The position numbers and the translations under genes were made by a program. The notes under the pieces are model-generated. The model was not told the origin of the DNA, ran no database searches, and worked only from the letters and a program-made list of their open reading frames with translations. A DNA stretch of 24,132 bases. It comes from a virus. The stretch spans positions 1-24,132 of IMG/VR virus record IMGVR_UViG_3300009441_000445; one strand, 5' to 3'. Positions 17,201-22,355 of this stretch are shown here, one piece after another. Numbering within the stretch: the first letter of the stretch is position 1; each line of letters starts with the position of its first letter.

Positions 17201-20200
17201 GTTACGTCATTAGCATCTAAGTGTGCTAGTGTAGCAGAGTTCATTGTAGAAACGTTACCGTCAATACTTGATTTTGCTGCTATTAAGTTTGCATCACTTA
17301 TGTCTGCTAAACTTGGCGGAACTTTTGTTCCTATGTTCAATAAGTTATTGTTATTAATTTGAGTAAAAATTAAGTTTACTTTTGAATTAACAACTCCAAC
17401 TTCAACAGACGATGCTGCTGTTCCTGATGTATCTTGTACTTGTGTGTTTCCTGTTGTTCTAGTAATAGCAGTTTCAAGTAACACTTTTTCCATAACAGTT
17501 TTGATATGTGTTAGTGTAGTTAATGTTTCTTGTCTTGTATTAATTTCAAACTTTAGTGTACCTTGTGTAAATAGGTCTGTTGCAAATTCATGACTACCAA
17601 CGTTGCCGCCATAAAACGCATCGTGAGTAACAGCATCGACAAAGTTTCTAAAGTCTGTTAAACGCACTGCTTCGTTTAGATATTTTTGCGGAGTAAGTGA
17701 CTTTAAGTATGCAAGTGCTTCTTGCGCAATAAACTCTTTGTTTGCTTGTAGTTGACTTTTTGCATTAGTAAGTCCAGCAGTTACGCCTGTGTGAGCAGTA
17801 AATGTAATTGGAAATACTGCGCCAGTATCAGTGTTTACAACGCCTGTACTAATAATAGTTATAATTGCGTCAAACCCGGCATCGGCTCGTGTGCCAACCC
17901 CTGGAAGAGCTGCTACTAACCCTTTAACGTGTGTTAACGCTTCTACCCAGATAGCTTTTAGTTTTGCATCTAAATATATGCTTTTTGATCTTTGGAATTT
18001 TAAACCTTGTAAAACTTGATTGTATGTTGTACCTAATGTAAAGTCATACGTTAATCCAGAAAGTATTTCTTCCATGTCTGCCTGGAATGCAACTTTATCA
18101 TATAGTAGATCATCAACATTTGTATTAATGTAGCTAATGATTTCTTCTTGTATAAACTTTTTATTTTCTTTAAGAGATGCAGCGGCACTACTATAACCGC
18201 CTGCGTTAGTAACTGAAACACCGGTATTCTGTGTCTTCTCAGGATTTGCTAGATAGTGGTATCCAAAGTGTCCTTGCCAACCGCCTGTTTGATTATAAAA
18301 ACGTGTACCTGCTGTAGAAACAGTCATACCGTCAAAATCATTATCTCTGTAAAAATATGTGTCAGCCCATCTAGACTGTGATACTCTGCGTTTTGGACGA
18401 ATAATTACTCGTCTAAATTCGTCACCTTTGATCGATACGTTTGCTGCAACTTTAATAGGATAGTCTTCTTCATAAAATCCTGACTCGACAAAAATTGTAA
18501 CTTGCTTTGACTTAACAAAGTTGCCATATTCTAAATCTTCGTTAGCAATGAAATCAATCGGCTTTAGTAGTTCTATTTCTGCTACATCAAAGTCTCCGCT
18601 AACATCTGGATTGTTTGCTGCATTACTTGCAAAGTAATTTACAACTCTACCTTGTGCTTTAGATATTTTACCAACTAGTACTTTGCCAGGAATGATGTCT
18701 TTGTTATTTGCAACAGCTTGATCAGTTGATAAATTACCTTCACCTGGATCAATTTTTACCAGGTACGTACGACCAGCGTTTATAACTGCGCCAGCAGTAA
18801 TGCCATCTTGTATAATCTCGCTGATTAAATTAAATTTTTCAGTAACACCGGAAATTGCAAGTGCTGCTGCGTCATTGCCTATATCAAAGCTTTGTTTGTT
18901 ATCAGTTTGATAAACAACACCTATAGTTCCGCCTGTTGTATATTCAGTAAATCCAACAGTACTAACAGCAGTAGTTAATGCTTCGTCAATAAACAATTCA
19001 AATGTGTTTGCAGATATAACTTTAGCATAATAAAATTGGTTGTTAACTTCGACCATGCCGTTAGCATTTTTAAATACTACAATATTTTTATCAACTAATC
19101 CATGCGACAATGTTGTTGTTACTAATGGAATTGCAGCTTGGGTAATACTAGTAACTGGTGTTTGTAAATATGTTCTATTTAAAAGTATAGATCCAATTAT
19201 ATCTCTTGCAGTTTCAATTGAGTCAATTGTTTCTACTACTTGGCGCTTAATTGCAATACGTCCGCTTGCATTTGAATAGTAACGCTCTGCTGCTTTTCTA
19301 GTTAAACCGTTTGCATTGTTTAATACAGTACTTGGACTTAGATTAATATCAAATGCAATTGCATCCATAATCAATCCTAAATCACGTTCACATGTAGCAA
19401 TATTATAGTCAAAGTCTGGGTATGTAAATTTTAAATATGCTGATATTTCTCTAGCAACATAATCTTTGTTTAATTCTATTAAATTTCTTGCTTGTGCAAA
19501 TTGTGGTCCAAGGCCGCCGTTATTAGAAATTGCTGTGCTTGCAACTTTAGCTGGTGATGCGCCGTCATCAATAGTAATAGTTTGAAAATACGGACCTGGC
19601 TCAGCTTCTGCTGCTTGCATCATTTCAGCTGCACGAGCTGCTGCGGCATTAATACTACTATAAGCATAATTGTAAGACGTACCTTCTTTGCCAGACGGAA
19701 CGCCACGCATTGTGTCGTCGCCTTGTGAACTAACAAATAAGTTGTCTTTTGCCGAATATGAAGTGTTGTCTACATAAAACTTTGTAGCTGCTTGTAGGTC
19801 TTCTTTGTTGTTTGTAAGACCAGTTAATTCTCCAGGACTATCATGAAGTATTAATGCACCTTCCATTGTATCGCCTTGGCGTCTTACAACACTCTTACGT
19901 GGCATTGCTTCGTCTGCCAGGAAGAATCCTTCTAGAGCTGAATCGTATGCTGTGTCGACTAGGGTATGTGCATCATCGCCGGAAATAATAGCAGTAACAA
20001 ATACCTTATTAGTGTTGGCATCATTTTGACTTTGAACAACTGCTTGCTCTTTAGTAGCATGTAAACTTAGCTGGTTTGCATTAAAATATCTTAGGTAATA
20101 TGTTTGACCGTTTGTTAGTGCCGGGGGCACAGTATCTTCAGCATTAAACAGATATGGTGTGCCGTTGATTGTTCTGTCAAATCCGTGACTGTTAACTACA

Positions 20201-20832
20201 GCGTTACCAGATGCATAACTTGCAATAGTTAGAGTATATTCAGATGCATCAGCTGGCTCGTCGCTAACACGTAATGGCAAGTCTCCCGCAACATATCTAC
20301 TATCAGCATATCCTTTAGTAATAACAAGATCGTCAATAGTAATGTTATCAATACCAACGCCGCCGTGTACTTCATTAAACCCTGTTACTGCATTTTCAGA
20401 AACAGCATTACCACTCAATGCAATACTGCGTATTTGGGCAACTTCTGCACCATCAGGCGATCTACCATCTAGTGGACCACCAAGTCTTGGAGTACTATCT
20501 TGCGATAACTCTCTAAACGCTGTAGAAAGAATAATCTTTCCGCCGATATCATAGTTTATTAATATACTATCAGTAGCTCCGCCGTTTGCAATATCACTTG
20601 CAAATGTTACTAAGTCCATTGCCGTTGCTGAATCATTAACAAATGGTACTGTACGTGGTACTAAAAATTCGTTAGAAACATCACCTAGTGTAGTAAAATC
20701 AATTGACCCGCCAGCGCCAAATATTGCATATATTTCTTTAAAGTTTTCATTTACTTTACGAAACGATTCGCGAATACTATCGCCGGTGCCGTCATTGCCT
20801 TCTACACCAATATCAACTTCTTGCTTTGCCAT
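11206..20832 (-). CDS. Giant tail-fibre / adhesin protein (3208 aa)
   Basis: One uninterrupted frame of 9.6 kb. The N-terminus has the docking segment 'GNDGTGDSIRESFRKVNENF'. About residues 450-1930 contain five imperfect copies of a helical module (listed separately) between beta-rich stretches. 'VTIFVESGFYEEDYPIKVAA' (about 773) and 'NDATILRNITVQGHGGF' (about 1345) look like coils of a right-handed beta-helix, as in pectate-lyase-type fibres. From about 2500 on the protein is Thr/Ser/Asn-rich shaft. The end, from about 3055 ('NLGSNSRKWNTVYGTTFSG', 'YADLAENYLGDG', 'HRVAGVVTTNPAHLMN'), resembles C-terminal domains of phage fibres that assist trimerisation, sometimes with self-cleavage (Peptidase_G2/S74-like); this is inference. 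GGAGCATAAC precedes the ATG, inside the end of the Fe-S carrier gene. It is probably the main receptor-binding or whisker-like fibre. Confidence 0.82.
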   Translation of the reverse strand: MAKQEVDIGVEGNDGTGDSIRESFRKVNENFKEIYAIFGAGGSIDFTTLGDVSNEFLVPRTVPFVNDSATAMDLVTFASDIANGGATDSILINYDIGGKIILSTAFRELSQDSTPRLGGPLDGRSPDGAEVAQIRSIALSGNAVSENAVTGFNEVHGGVGIDNITIDDLVITKGYADSRYVAGDLPLRVSDEPADASEYTLTIASYASGNAVVNSHGFDRTINGTPYLFNAEDTVPPALTNGQTYYLRYFNANQLSLHATKEQAVVQSQNDANTNKVFVTAIISGDDAHTLVDTAYDSALEGFFLADEAMPRKSVVRRQGDTMEGALILHDSPGELTGLTNNKEDLQAATKFYVDNTSYSAKDNLFVSSQGDDTMRGVPSGKEGTSYNYAYSSINAAAARAAEMMQAAEAEPGPYFQTITIDDGASPAKVASTAISNNGGLGPQFAQARNLIELNKDYVAREISAYLKFTYPDFDYNIATCERDLGLIMDAIAFDINLSPSTVLNNANGLTRKAAERYYSNASGRIAIKRQVVETIDSIETARDIIGSILLNRTYLQTPVTSITQAAIPLVTTTLSHGLVDKNIVVFKNANGMVEVNNQFYYAKVISANTFELFIDEALTTAVSTVGFTEYTTGGTIGVVYQTDNKQSFDIGNDAAALAISGVTEKFNLISEIIQDGITAGAVINAGRTYLVKIDPGEGNLSTDQAVANNKDIIPGKVLVGKISKAQGRVVNYFASNAANNPDVSGDFDVAEIELLKPIDFIANEDLEYGNFVKSKQVTIFVESGFYEEDYPIKVAANVSIKGDEFRRVIIRPKRRVSQSRWADTYFYRDNDFDGMTVSTAGTRFYNQTGGWQGHFGYHYLANPEKTQNTGVSVTNAGGYSSAAASLKENKKFIQEEIISYINTNVDDLLYDKVAFQADMEEILSGLTYDFTLGTTYNQVLQGLKFQRSKSIYLDAKLKAIWVEALTHVKGLVAALPGVGTRADAGFDAIITIISTGVVNTDTGAVFPITFTAHTGVTAGLTNAKSQLQANKEFIAQEALAYLKSLTPQKYLNEAVRLTDFRNFVDAVTHDAFYGGNVGSHEFATDLFTQGTLKFEINTRQETLTTLTHIKTVMEKVLLETAITRTTGNTQVQDTSGTAASSVEVGVVNSKVNLIFTQINNNNLLNIGTKVPPSLADISDANLIAAKSSIDGNVSTMNSATLAHLDANDVTLFTYNQDKCKRDVGLIVDALVDDLVAGGDEFATEVQGEYFESYIQQYNSGGFSGQENVTRKAIQYVETIATRVFTGAYTLADEWQNAADAGYQEFDGKYGVAEAGTTGIVGNLVNKMIFAFNRDYNPPRRNDEMDVFMMNDATILRNITVQGHGGFLLVLDPEGQILTKSPYVQTGSSFSKSKGNQKIFGGGMFVDAYAGNLPMYIPTTIDPVGEGDASDIESGKTNAYELWVQSEEGTGLFLREPQLPAPFYIEGRRYQVNAISRYSRANGWCKIHLDPTSNDGAGFNEAEFTERPGQISRTVYIQTAGNRSMLGNDFTQINDLGYGLVTNNGAFSEMVSMFTYYCHAAYYAKNGSEIRSLNGSNGYGNFGLVAEGADPNEIPDQVTYATDMTMPAKVFTYTDGSTDTNAAGESSLVITDIKYPPAPNSLVQVDHGGATGVLRYRIGSVSLATLPNGISAPTGGVYNDLVYRLQLQGKPAGENGDLFSTVQVTIANGAVIEYRAGSTHIFDKVRSKETIVERPSTAVNFDESDLITYRSTSFSGSDNFGTELSDTQVQTTFNLEYDHIEIPVDFANAGSGNGTAVGDTTIAVSTDVTSKNLEAADFTRLTRDIYGNQPGATSNPNAHNLIANNVRFVQEEVIAWLNTTYPGFVYDQRKCYRDVGLIVRGVANDLKYGGNANSVQNANKYYVGTVSYLPVAQQAETVAAQDKAKEIVTQYILTKSAWTATNGNGYTQDTTGGTTESGTATTAVTLMDIVTDAIESGVATIPSGIAITGYAGGMTFAYAGRTHQIMDTVDAGAGAGSITIDAIPMSDITATGGTGLAAGFTEDRTLYAGLQVDATAEITVAISLCRATGHDFTQIGTGSFNDSNYPNVILGAAEKSLAPFYTDSESAESSQVWERRKGRVFWMSTDQYGFFRVGQFFAVDQAQGSISFSGELEITNANGFGFKKGVVVDEFSIDDNMVDESDSAVPVEKAIVQYVNKRLGRDKNNATIAGLGSVSGFLPLNGTPAMEGDLDLGGNKIQNLDNPDNGDDATNKSYVDTKVLATDNFDVLRETSKNDQAAGDFVAYTGYRKVIIAVPADGSGTDTYVVGDIIKNNSGAVTGVVKDIVQTTDDIVGENEPGNSVWIITYNLTSVNDFAEEAIKGDAGKSDVTSFVLRGPFDEIGNTSNSSASDVNITLTRNDGVLDSSGANAIAEIDIQLRSGVVTNTEISSTASIAQTKLLMNRASTKDTSSGLYGNGDSVGQSFRGLSVFDDNNFTEELRLTLSGGLTVSVGDILYQGTNRGVVAVQATANTLIVIKTTDTWVSSGTIITKAVYTNGVEQAATNTSRTVTAVLSSGYIGLKERSVGFDKLAQIPTDTVIGRSVTGTGDASAITFDQIVKQGEGLEDHDFELSDIVVLSGNKLNFGTGITVGNGETITQGNISGTVQGSVFNETSMYVINITNTGNGAAANFSNGAVAGNISGAIGTVTSVNTAENLTGSVLVRQDDGIYGTTPISIGSANNSIARRTDSGSLQADSFILGGSSTNVVLDESDNTLSFTTPNGGVILTASGNNRPTSLMGGKIVVGDIGSTSADPSNSQTASIYGEGTTTTAGNIIAGQQYKINVAGSTNFTTIGAANNTVGTVFTATAAGTGTGNATIQGKSALAARWVYTNFIEALTEKGASSTGISIGAGTGYSGSASDTVNTITGGVERLLVSSNLVRSSVNFQALAGDFTGDVTINAANNFTIKNSAGTPVTKFLVSGSTGNTTIGSGTTGTLNVGGAISTSSNLVVSSSATFGGGYGSTGVTISSAGAISANSNIIAGGNLTVNGSVDLGNASADKISMNGSVDTNIIPDGNNTRNLGSNSRKWNTVYGTTFSGTSTTAKYADLAENYLGDGLYIPGTVLVLGGSAEVTVTNTKGDHRVAGVVTTNPAHLMNSDLEGDFVTGIALSGRVPCNVVGAVSKGDIIVTSAIAGYACVDNNPKYGTIIGKAITEKTDSERGIVEVLIG
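15124..15306 (-). repeat. Giant-fibre helical module, copy 5
   Basis: Encodes 'NVRFVQEEVIAWLNTTYPGF' followed by 'CYRDVGLIVRGVANDLKYGG' and 'NANKYY'. Closest to copies 1 and 4. The pattern is N-x-x-F-(I/V)-x-x-E-x-x-(A/S)-(Y/W)-(L/I), then C-x-RD-(V/L)-GLI, then D-(L/I). Confidence 0.72.
17080..17195 (-). repeat. Giant-fibre helical module, copy 4
   Basis: Encodes 'YNQDKCKRDVGLIVDALVDD' followed by 'LVAGGDEFATEVQGEYF'. The first helix of the module is degenerate; the C-K-RDVGLIVDA core is nearly identical to copy 5. Confidence 0.72.
17572..17752 (-). repeat. Giant-fibre helical module, copy 3
   Basis: Encodes 'NKEFIAQEALAYLKSLTPQK' and 'TDFRNFVDAVTHDAFYGGN', then 'HEFATDLF'. The cysteine is lost; the DAVxxD-x-x-x-GG core is kept. 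Confidence 0.65.
17980..18172 (-). repeat. Giant-fibre helical module, copy 2
   Basis: Encodes 'NKKFIQEEIISYINTNVDDL' and 'ADMEEILSGLTYDFTLGTTY'. The most divergent copy; the C-x-RD core is replaced but the length and helix spacing are kept. Confidence 0.58.
19269..19482 (-). repeat. Giant-fibre helical module, copy 1
   Basis: Encodes 'NKDYVAREISAYLKFTYPDF' and 'CERDLGLIMDAIAFDINLSP', ending 'AAERYYSN'. Aligns well with copy 5 over about 60 residues. Confidence 0.7.
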
Positions 20833-20835
20833 CTG

Positions 20836-21222
20836 TTATGCTCCAGTTATTTCTGTATATTGTGGGTTTTCATCTTGTATCTTCGCCACATCAAAGTTTA
20901 CGCTTACACCACAGCCGCATGCTGATTGTGCGTTGGGATTATTAACTTGAAAAGTTGCACCCATTATGTCTTTGACATAATCTATTTCTGTACCTATCAT
21001 GAACATTACTGCTGTTGAACCAACTACAAATTTACCTGTGTTTGAGTCAATGACTACAGAGTTATCCTCTAAATCAGCTTCTGTTGCTACAGTAGCCCAA
21101 TCGTATTCAAATCCTGCACAGCCGCCGCCTTTTAAGTTAAGACTGACTGCATAACTGTCGTTTTCTTGACATATACTATCAATTTGTGCTTTTGCGGTGT
21201 CTGTTAGTGTAACTATGTTCAT
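20836..21222 (-). CDS. HesB/IscA/ErpA-type iron-sulfur cluster carrier
   Basis: A 128-residue A-type carrier. The three cluster-ligand cysteines are present: C35 in 'GGGCAGF' and C102 and C104 in 'SACGCGVSVNF' (compare SxCGCGxSF). The 'YVKDIMGATFQVNNPNA' segment is also diagnostic of the family. Such proteins hold an iron-sulfur cluster or iron and pass it to client proteins. The family occurs in other marine T4-like phages. It starts behind a GATAAATA late promoter and an AAGGA ribosome site, and its last codons carry the ribosome site of the giant fibre gene, so it is expressed with the tail fibre. This context suggests a role in virion (fibre) metal loading or late Fe-S repair; that is inference. 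Confidence 0.9.
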   Translation of the reverse strand: MNIVTLTDTAKAQIDSICQENDSYAVSLNLKGGGCAGFEYDWATVATEADLEDNSVVIDSNTGKFVVGSTAVMFMIGTEIDYVKDIMGATFQVNNPNAQSACGCGVSVNFDVAKIQDENPQYTEITGA

Positions 21223-21243
21223 GAATTATCCTTCTTATGATAG

Positions 21244-21251
21244 TATTTATC
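21244..21251 (-). promoter_or_regulatory. Late promoter before the Fe-S carrier / giant fibre operon
   Basis: The minus strand reads GATAAATA, 22 bases before the ATG of the HesB-like gene and in the gap to the divergent plus-strand gene. It is identical to the octamers at 5903 and 11188, which supports a shared late-transcription signal. Confidence 0.62.
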
Positions 21252-21260
21252 GTTGCGTTT

Positions 21261-21266
21261 TATAAT
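21261..21266 (+). promoter_or_regulatory. Possible -10 element for the plus-strand zinc-ribbon gene
   Basis: A perfect TATAAT on the plus strand, 20 bases before the ATG at 21286. No convincing -35 is visible 16-18 bases upstream. It would give a very short leader with no Shine-Dalgarno sequence, so translation would be leaderless-like. Confidence 0.38.
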
Positions 21267-21285
21267 CTTAATGTTAAATATACTT

Positions 21286-21573
21286 ATGTTTATAAGAGAA
21301 TTTAAAAAACAAACTAGGCATGTACGTAAAAGCAAAATGGGCAAGGAACATGCCTATAAGCGTGAACAAACGTATTGTGTATTTAGGTGTGATAATTGTG
21401 ATGCAGAGTTTGAACGTACAAGAGGTAGCATGGATCCTAAACGCCTAAGTAATTCCTACTTTCACGTATGTAAGAACTGTGATAGTAAGGTTTTTGCTCA
21501 AAAGAAAGGCGTAGAACAGAAGCAAAAATGGAATATGACTGCTAGTAGTACTACGCCTATCAGTAAGCTTTAG
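21286..21573 (+). CDS. Small zinc-ribbon-like protein, plus strand (95 aa)
   Basis: A basic protein with two CxxC knuckles: C35-x-x-C38 ('FRCDNCDAEFER') and C62-x-x-C65 ('HVCKNCDSKVF'), as in zinc ribbons that bind nucleic acid or proteins. The N-terminus is very basic ('REFKKQTRHVRKSKMGK'). It is one of only two plus-strand genes in the window, running against the fibre block and divergent from the Fe-S carrier gene. Starts at 21271 (ATG) and 21286 (ATG) are both possible; the second begins MFIREFKK, typical of a genuine N-terminus. Its TAG overlaps the stop of the convergent membrane-protein gene. A regulatory role in transcription is plausible, but unproven. Confidence 0.75.
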   Translation: MFIREFKKQTRHVRKSKMGKEHAYKREQTYCVFRCDNCDAEFERTRGSMDPKRLSNSYFHVCKNCDSKVFAQKKGVEQKQKWNMTASSTTPISKL

Positions 21574-21728
21574 TCTTCAGGCTTCCATATAGTCCAGGCA
21601 CCATATGCAATCATAGCATATGCTACTAAACTAAGAGGTGCTATTAGCATCATTACTCCGCCACCAATTAACGCAGCTCCGTCTAAAGATGTACGCTCTT
21701 CTATTCTATCTCTAATCCAATTTTTCAT
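21570..21728 (-). CDS. Small membrane protein (52 aa)
   Basis: A 52-codon gene: charged N-terminus 'MKNWIRDRIEERTS', then a hydrophobic, glycine/alanine-rich stretch at residues 18-47 ('LIGGGVMMLIAPLSLVAYAM' and 'IAYGAW'), long enough for one or a hairpin of two membrane segments, then a short charged tail 'KPED'. A strong AAGGAG lies 6 bases before the ATG. It converges with the zinc-ribbon gene with stops overlapping by 4 bases and is divergent from the plus-strand gene at 21836. Function unknown; small phage membrane proteins may act in lysis control or superinfection exclusion, but nothing here shows that. Confidence 0.75.
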   Translation of the reverse strand: MKNWIRDRIEERTSLDGAALIGGGVMMLIAPLSLVAYAMIAYGAWTIWKPED

Positions 21729-21746
21729 AATATTCTCCTTGTGAAT

Positions 21747-21765
21747 TATTTAGTGCTTCATTATA
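21747..21765 (-). promoter_or_regulatory. Promoter region of the small membrane-protein gene
   Basis: The minus strand carries TATAAT (21760-21765, in context AGTATAAT) followed by CTAAATA (21747-21753), a late-promoter-like heptamer 18 bases before the ATG. The -35 region is weak. The gene could be read both early and late. This lies in the 107-base gap between two divergent genes, which otherwise holds only the plus-strand signals. Confidence 0.42.
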
Positions 21766-21807
21766 CTATATTTAACCCATTTCTAAGTTAGTAATTCTGT
21801 TATTGAA

Positions 21808-21830
21808 TTAAATACTAGTCCTTAAGGAGG
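21808..21830 (+). promoter_or_regulatory. Late-like motif and strong ribosome site for the SAP-like gene
   Basis: The plus strand reads TTAAATA at 21808-21814, a weak late-promoter variant, then AAGGAGG at 21824-21830, 5 bases before the ATG at 21836. The ribosome site is the strongest in the window; the promoter call is tentative. Confidence 0.4.
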
Positions 21831-21835
21831 ATAAT

Positions 21836-22084
21836 ATGATAAATTGGATAAAGAAAATTTTAGGTATTGGACCATCTGTTCCTGCAGCTATTGAAATAGT
21901 TACTAAAGCAGTCGAAGCAAAACCAAAACCAAAGAAAGTAACAAAGCCTAAAACAGCAGCAAAAGTTGATCTAGAGTCGATGACTAAGATTAAACTACTT
22001 GCTTATGCTAAAACTAACGGTATTAAAGTCAATTCTAGCTTGAAAAAGTCTACTATACTTGGCGTTATTAAGAACGCGAAATAG
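21836..22084 (+). CDS. Small basic SAP/Rho-N-like protein, plus strand (82 aa)
   Basis: A basic protein in two parts. Residues 1-44 form an amphipathic start ('MINWIKKILGIG') and a Lys/Pro-rich linker ('KPKPKKVTKPKTAAK'). Residues 45-82 ('LESMTKIKLLAYAKTNGIKV', then 'KKSTILGVIKNAK') have the helix-extended loop-helix pattern of SAP or Rho N-terminal domains, which bind nucleic acid. A DNA- or RNA-binding accessory role is reasonable. Its last 17 bases overlap tail-to-tail with the minus-strand gene at 22068, so the two transcripts are complementary there. The strong AAGGAGG ribosome site settles the start. Confidence 0.75.
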   Translation: MINWIKKILGIGPSVPAAIEIVTKAVEAKPKPKKVTKPKTAAKVDLESMTKIKLLAYAKTNGIKVNSSLKKSTILGVIKNAK

Positions 22085-22355
22085 TTCCCTTTAGTTGCTC
22101 AATTGCAGCTTCACAGCGAGTAAGCTTTCGTTCTAGGACGGTTATAGCTGCTCGCTGTTTTCTTGACTGATCTTCTAAACTCTGCACATAACGCTGTGTG
22201 GGTATCTTTTGCACATAGCCGTCTTCACCTAGCATTTCAAAATGATCAGCACCTTGTGCTTTTAATCCACCACTAACACGATTTGGATTCTTATCCTGTG
22301 ACGAGTTCTCTGCTGGAGTAGTCCTGCCGTACATTTTTGCTAGATAGTTGCTCAT
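22068..22355 (-). CDS. Coiled-coil small protein (95 aa) with its own late promoter
   Basis: The start is taken as the ATG at 22353-22355 (MSNYLAKMYGRTTPAENS...) because AAAGGA lies just upstream; a longer frame has no such site. Residues 1-50 are polar and probably flexible; 'DGYVQKIPTQRYVQSLEDQS' and 'RKQRAAITVLERKLTRCEAA' with 'IEQLKGTIS' form a likely coiled coil. It overlaps the 3' end of uvsE by 65 bases in another frame. A perfect T4 late octamer TATAAATA lies 18 bases before the ATG, inside uvsE. A late-expressed virion or assembly protein is suggested by this. No family was recognised. Confidence 0.75.
   Translation of the reverse strand: MSNYLAKMYGRTTPAENSSQDKNPNRVSGGLKAQGADHFEMLGEDGYVQKIPTQRYVQSLEDQSRKQRAAITVLERKLTRCEAAIEQLKGTISRS

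Noticed and set aside
9456-20832. Repetitive DNA considered as a CRISPR array or satellite
   Set aside because: The repeats are imperfect, keep the reading frame and encode fibre modules; there are no constant-length direct repeats with unique spacers.
21556-21590. Possible hairpin AAGC...GCTT at the convergent stops
   Set aside because: Only a 4-base stem with no U-tract; not a credible terminator.
22062-22077. Short inverted repeat (GCGTT, loop of 6, AACGC) at the convergent gene ends
   Set aside because: A 5-base stem without a following T run on either strand is too weak to call a terminator.
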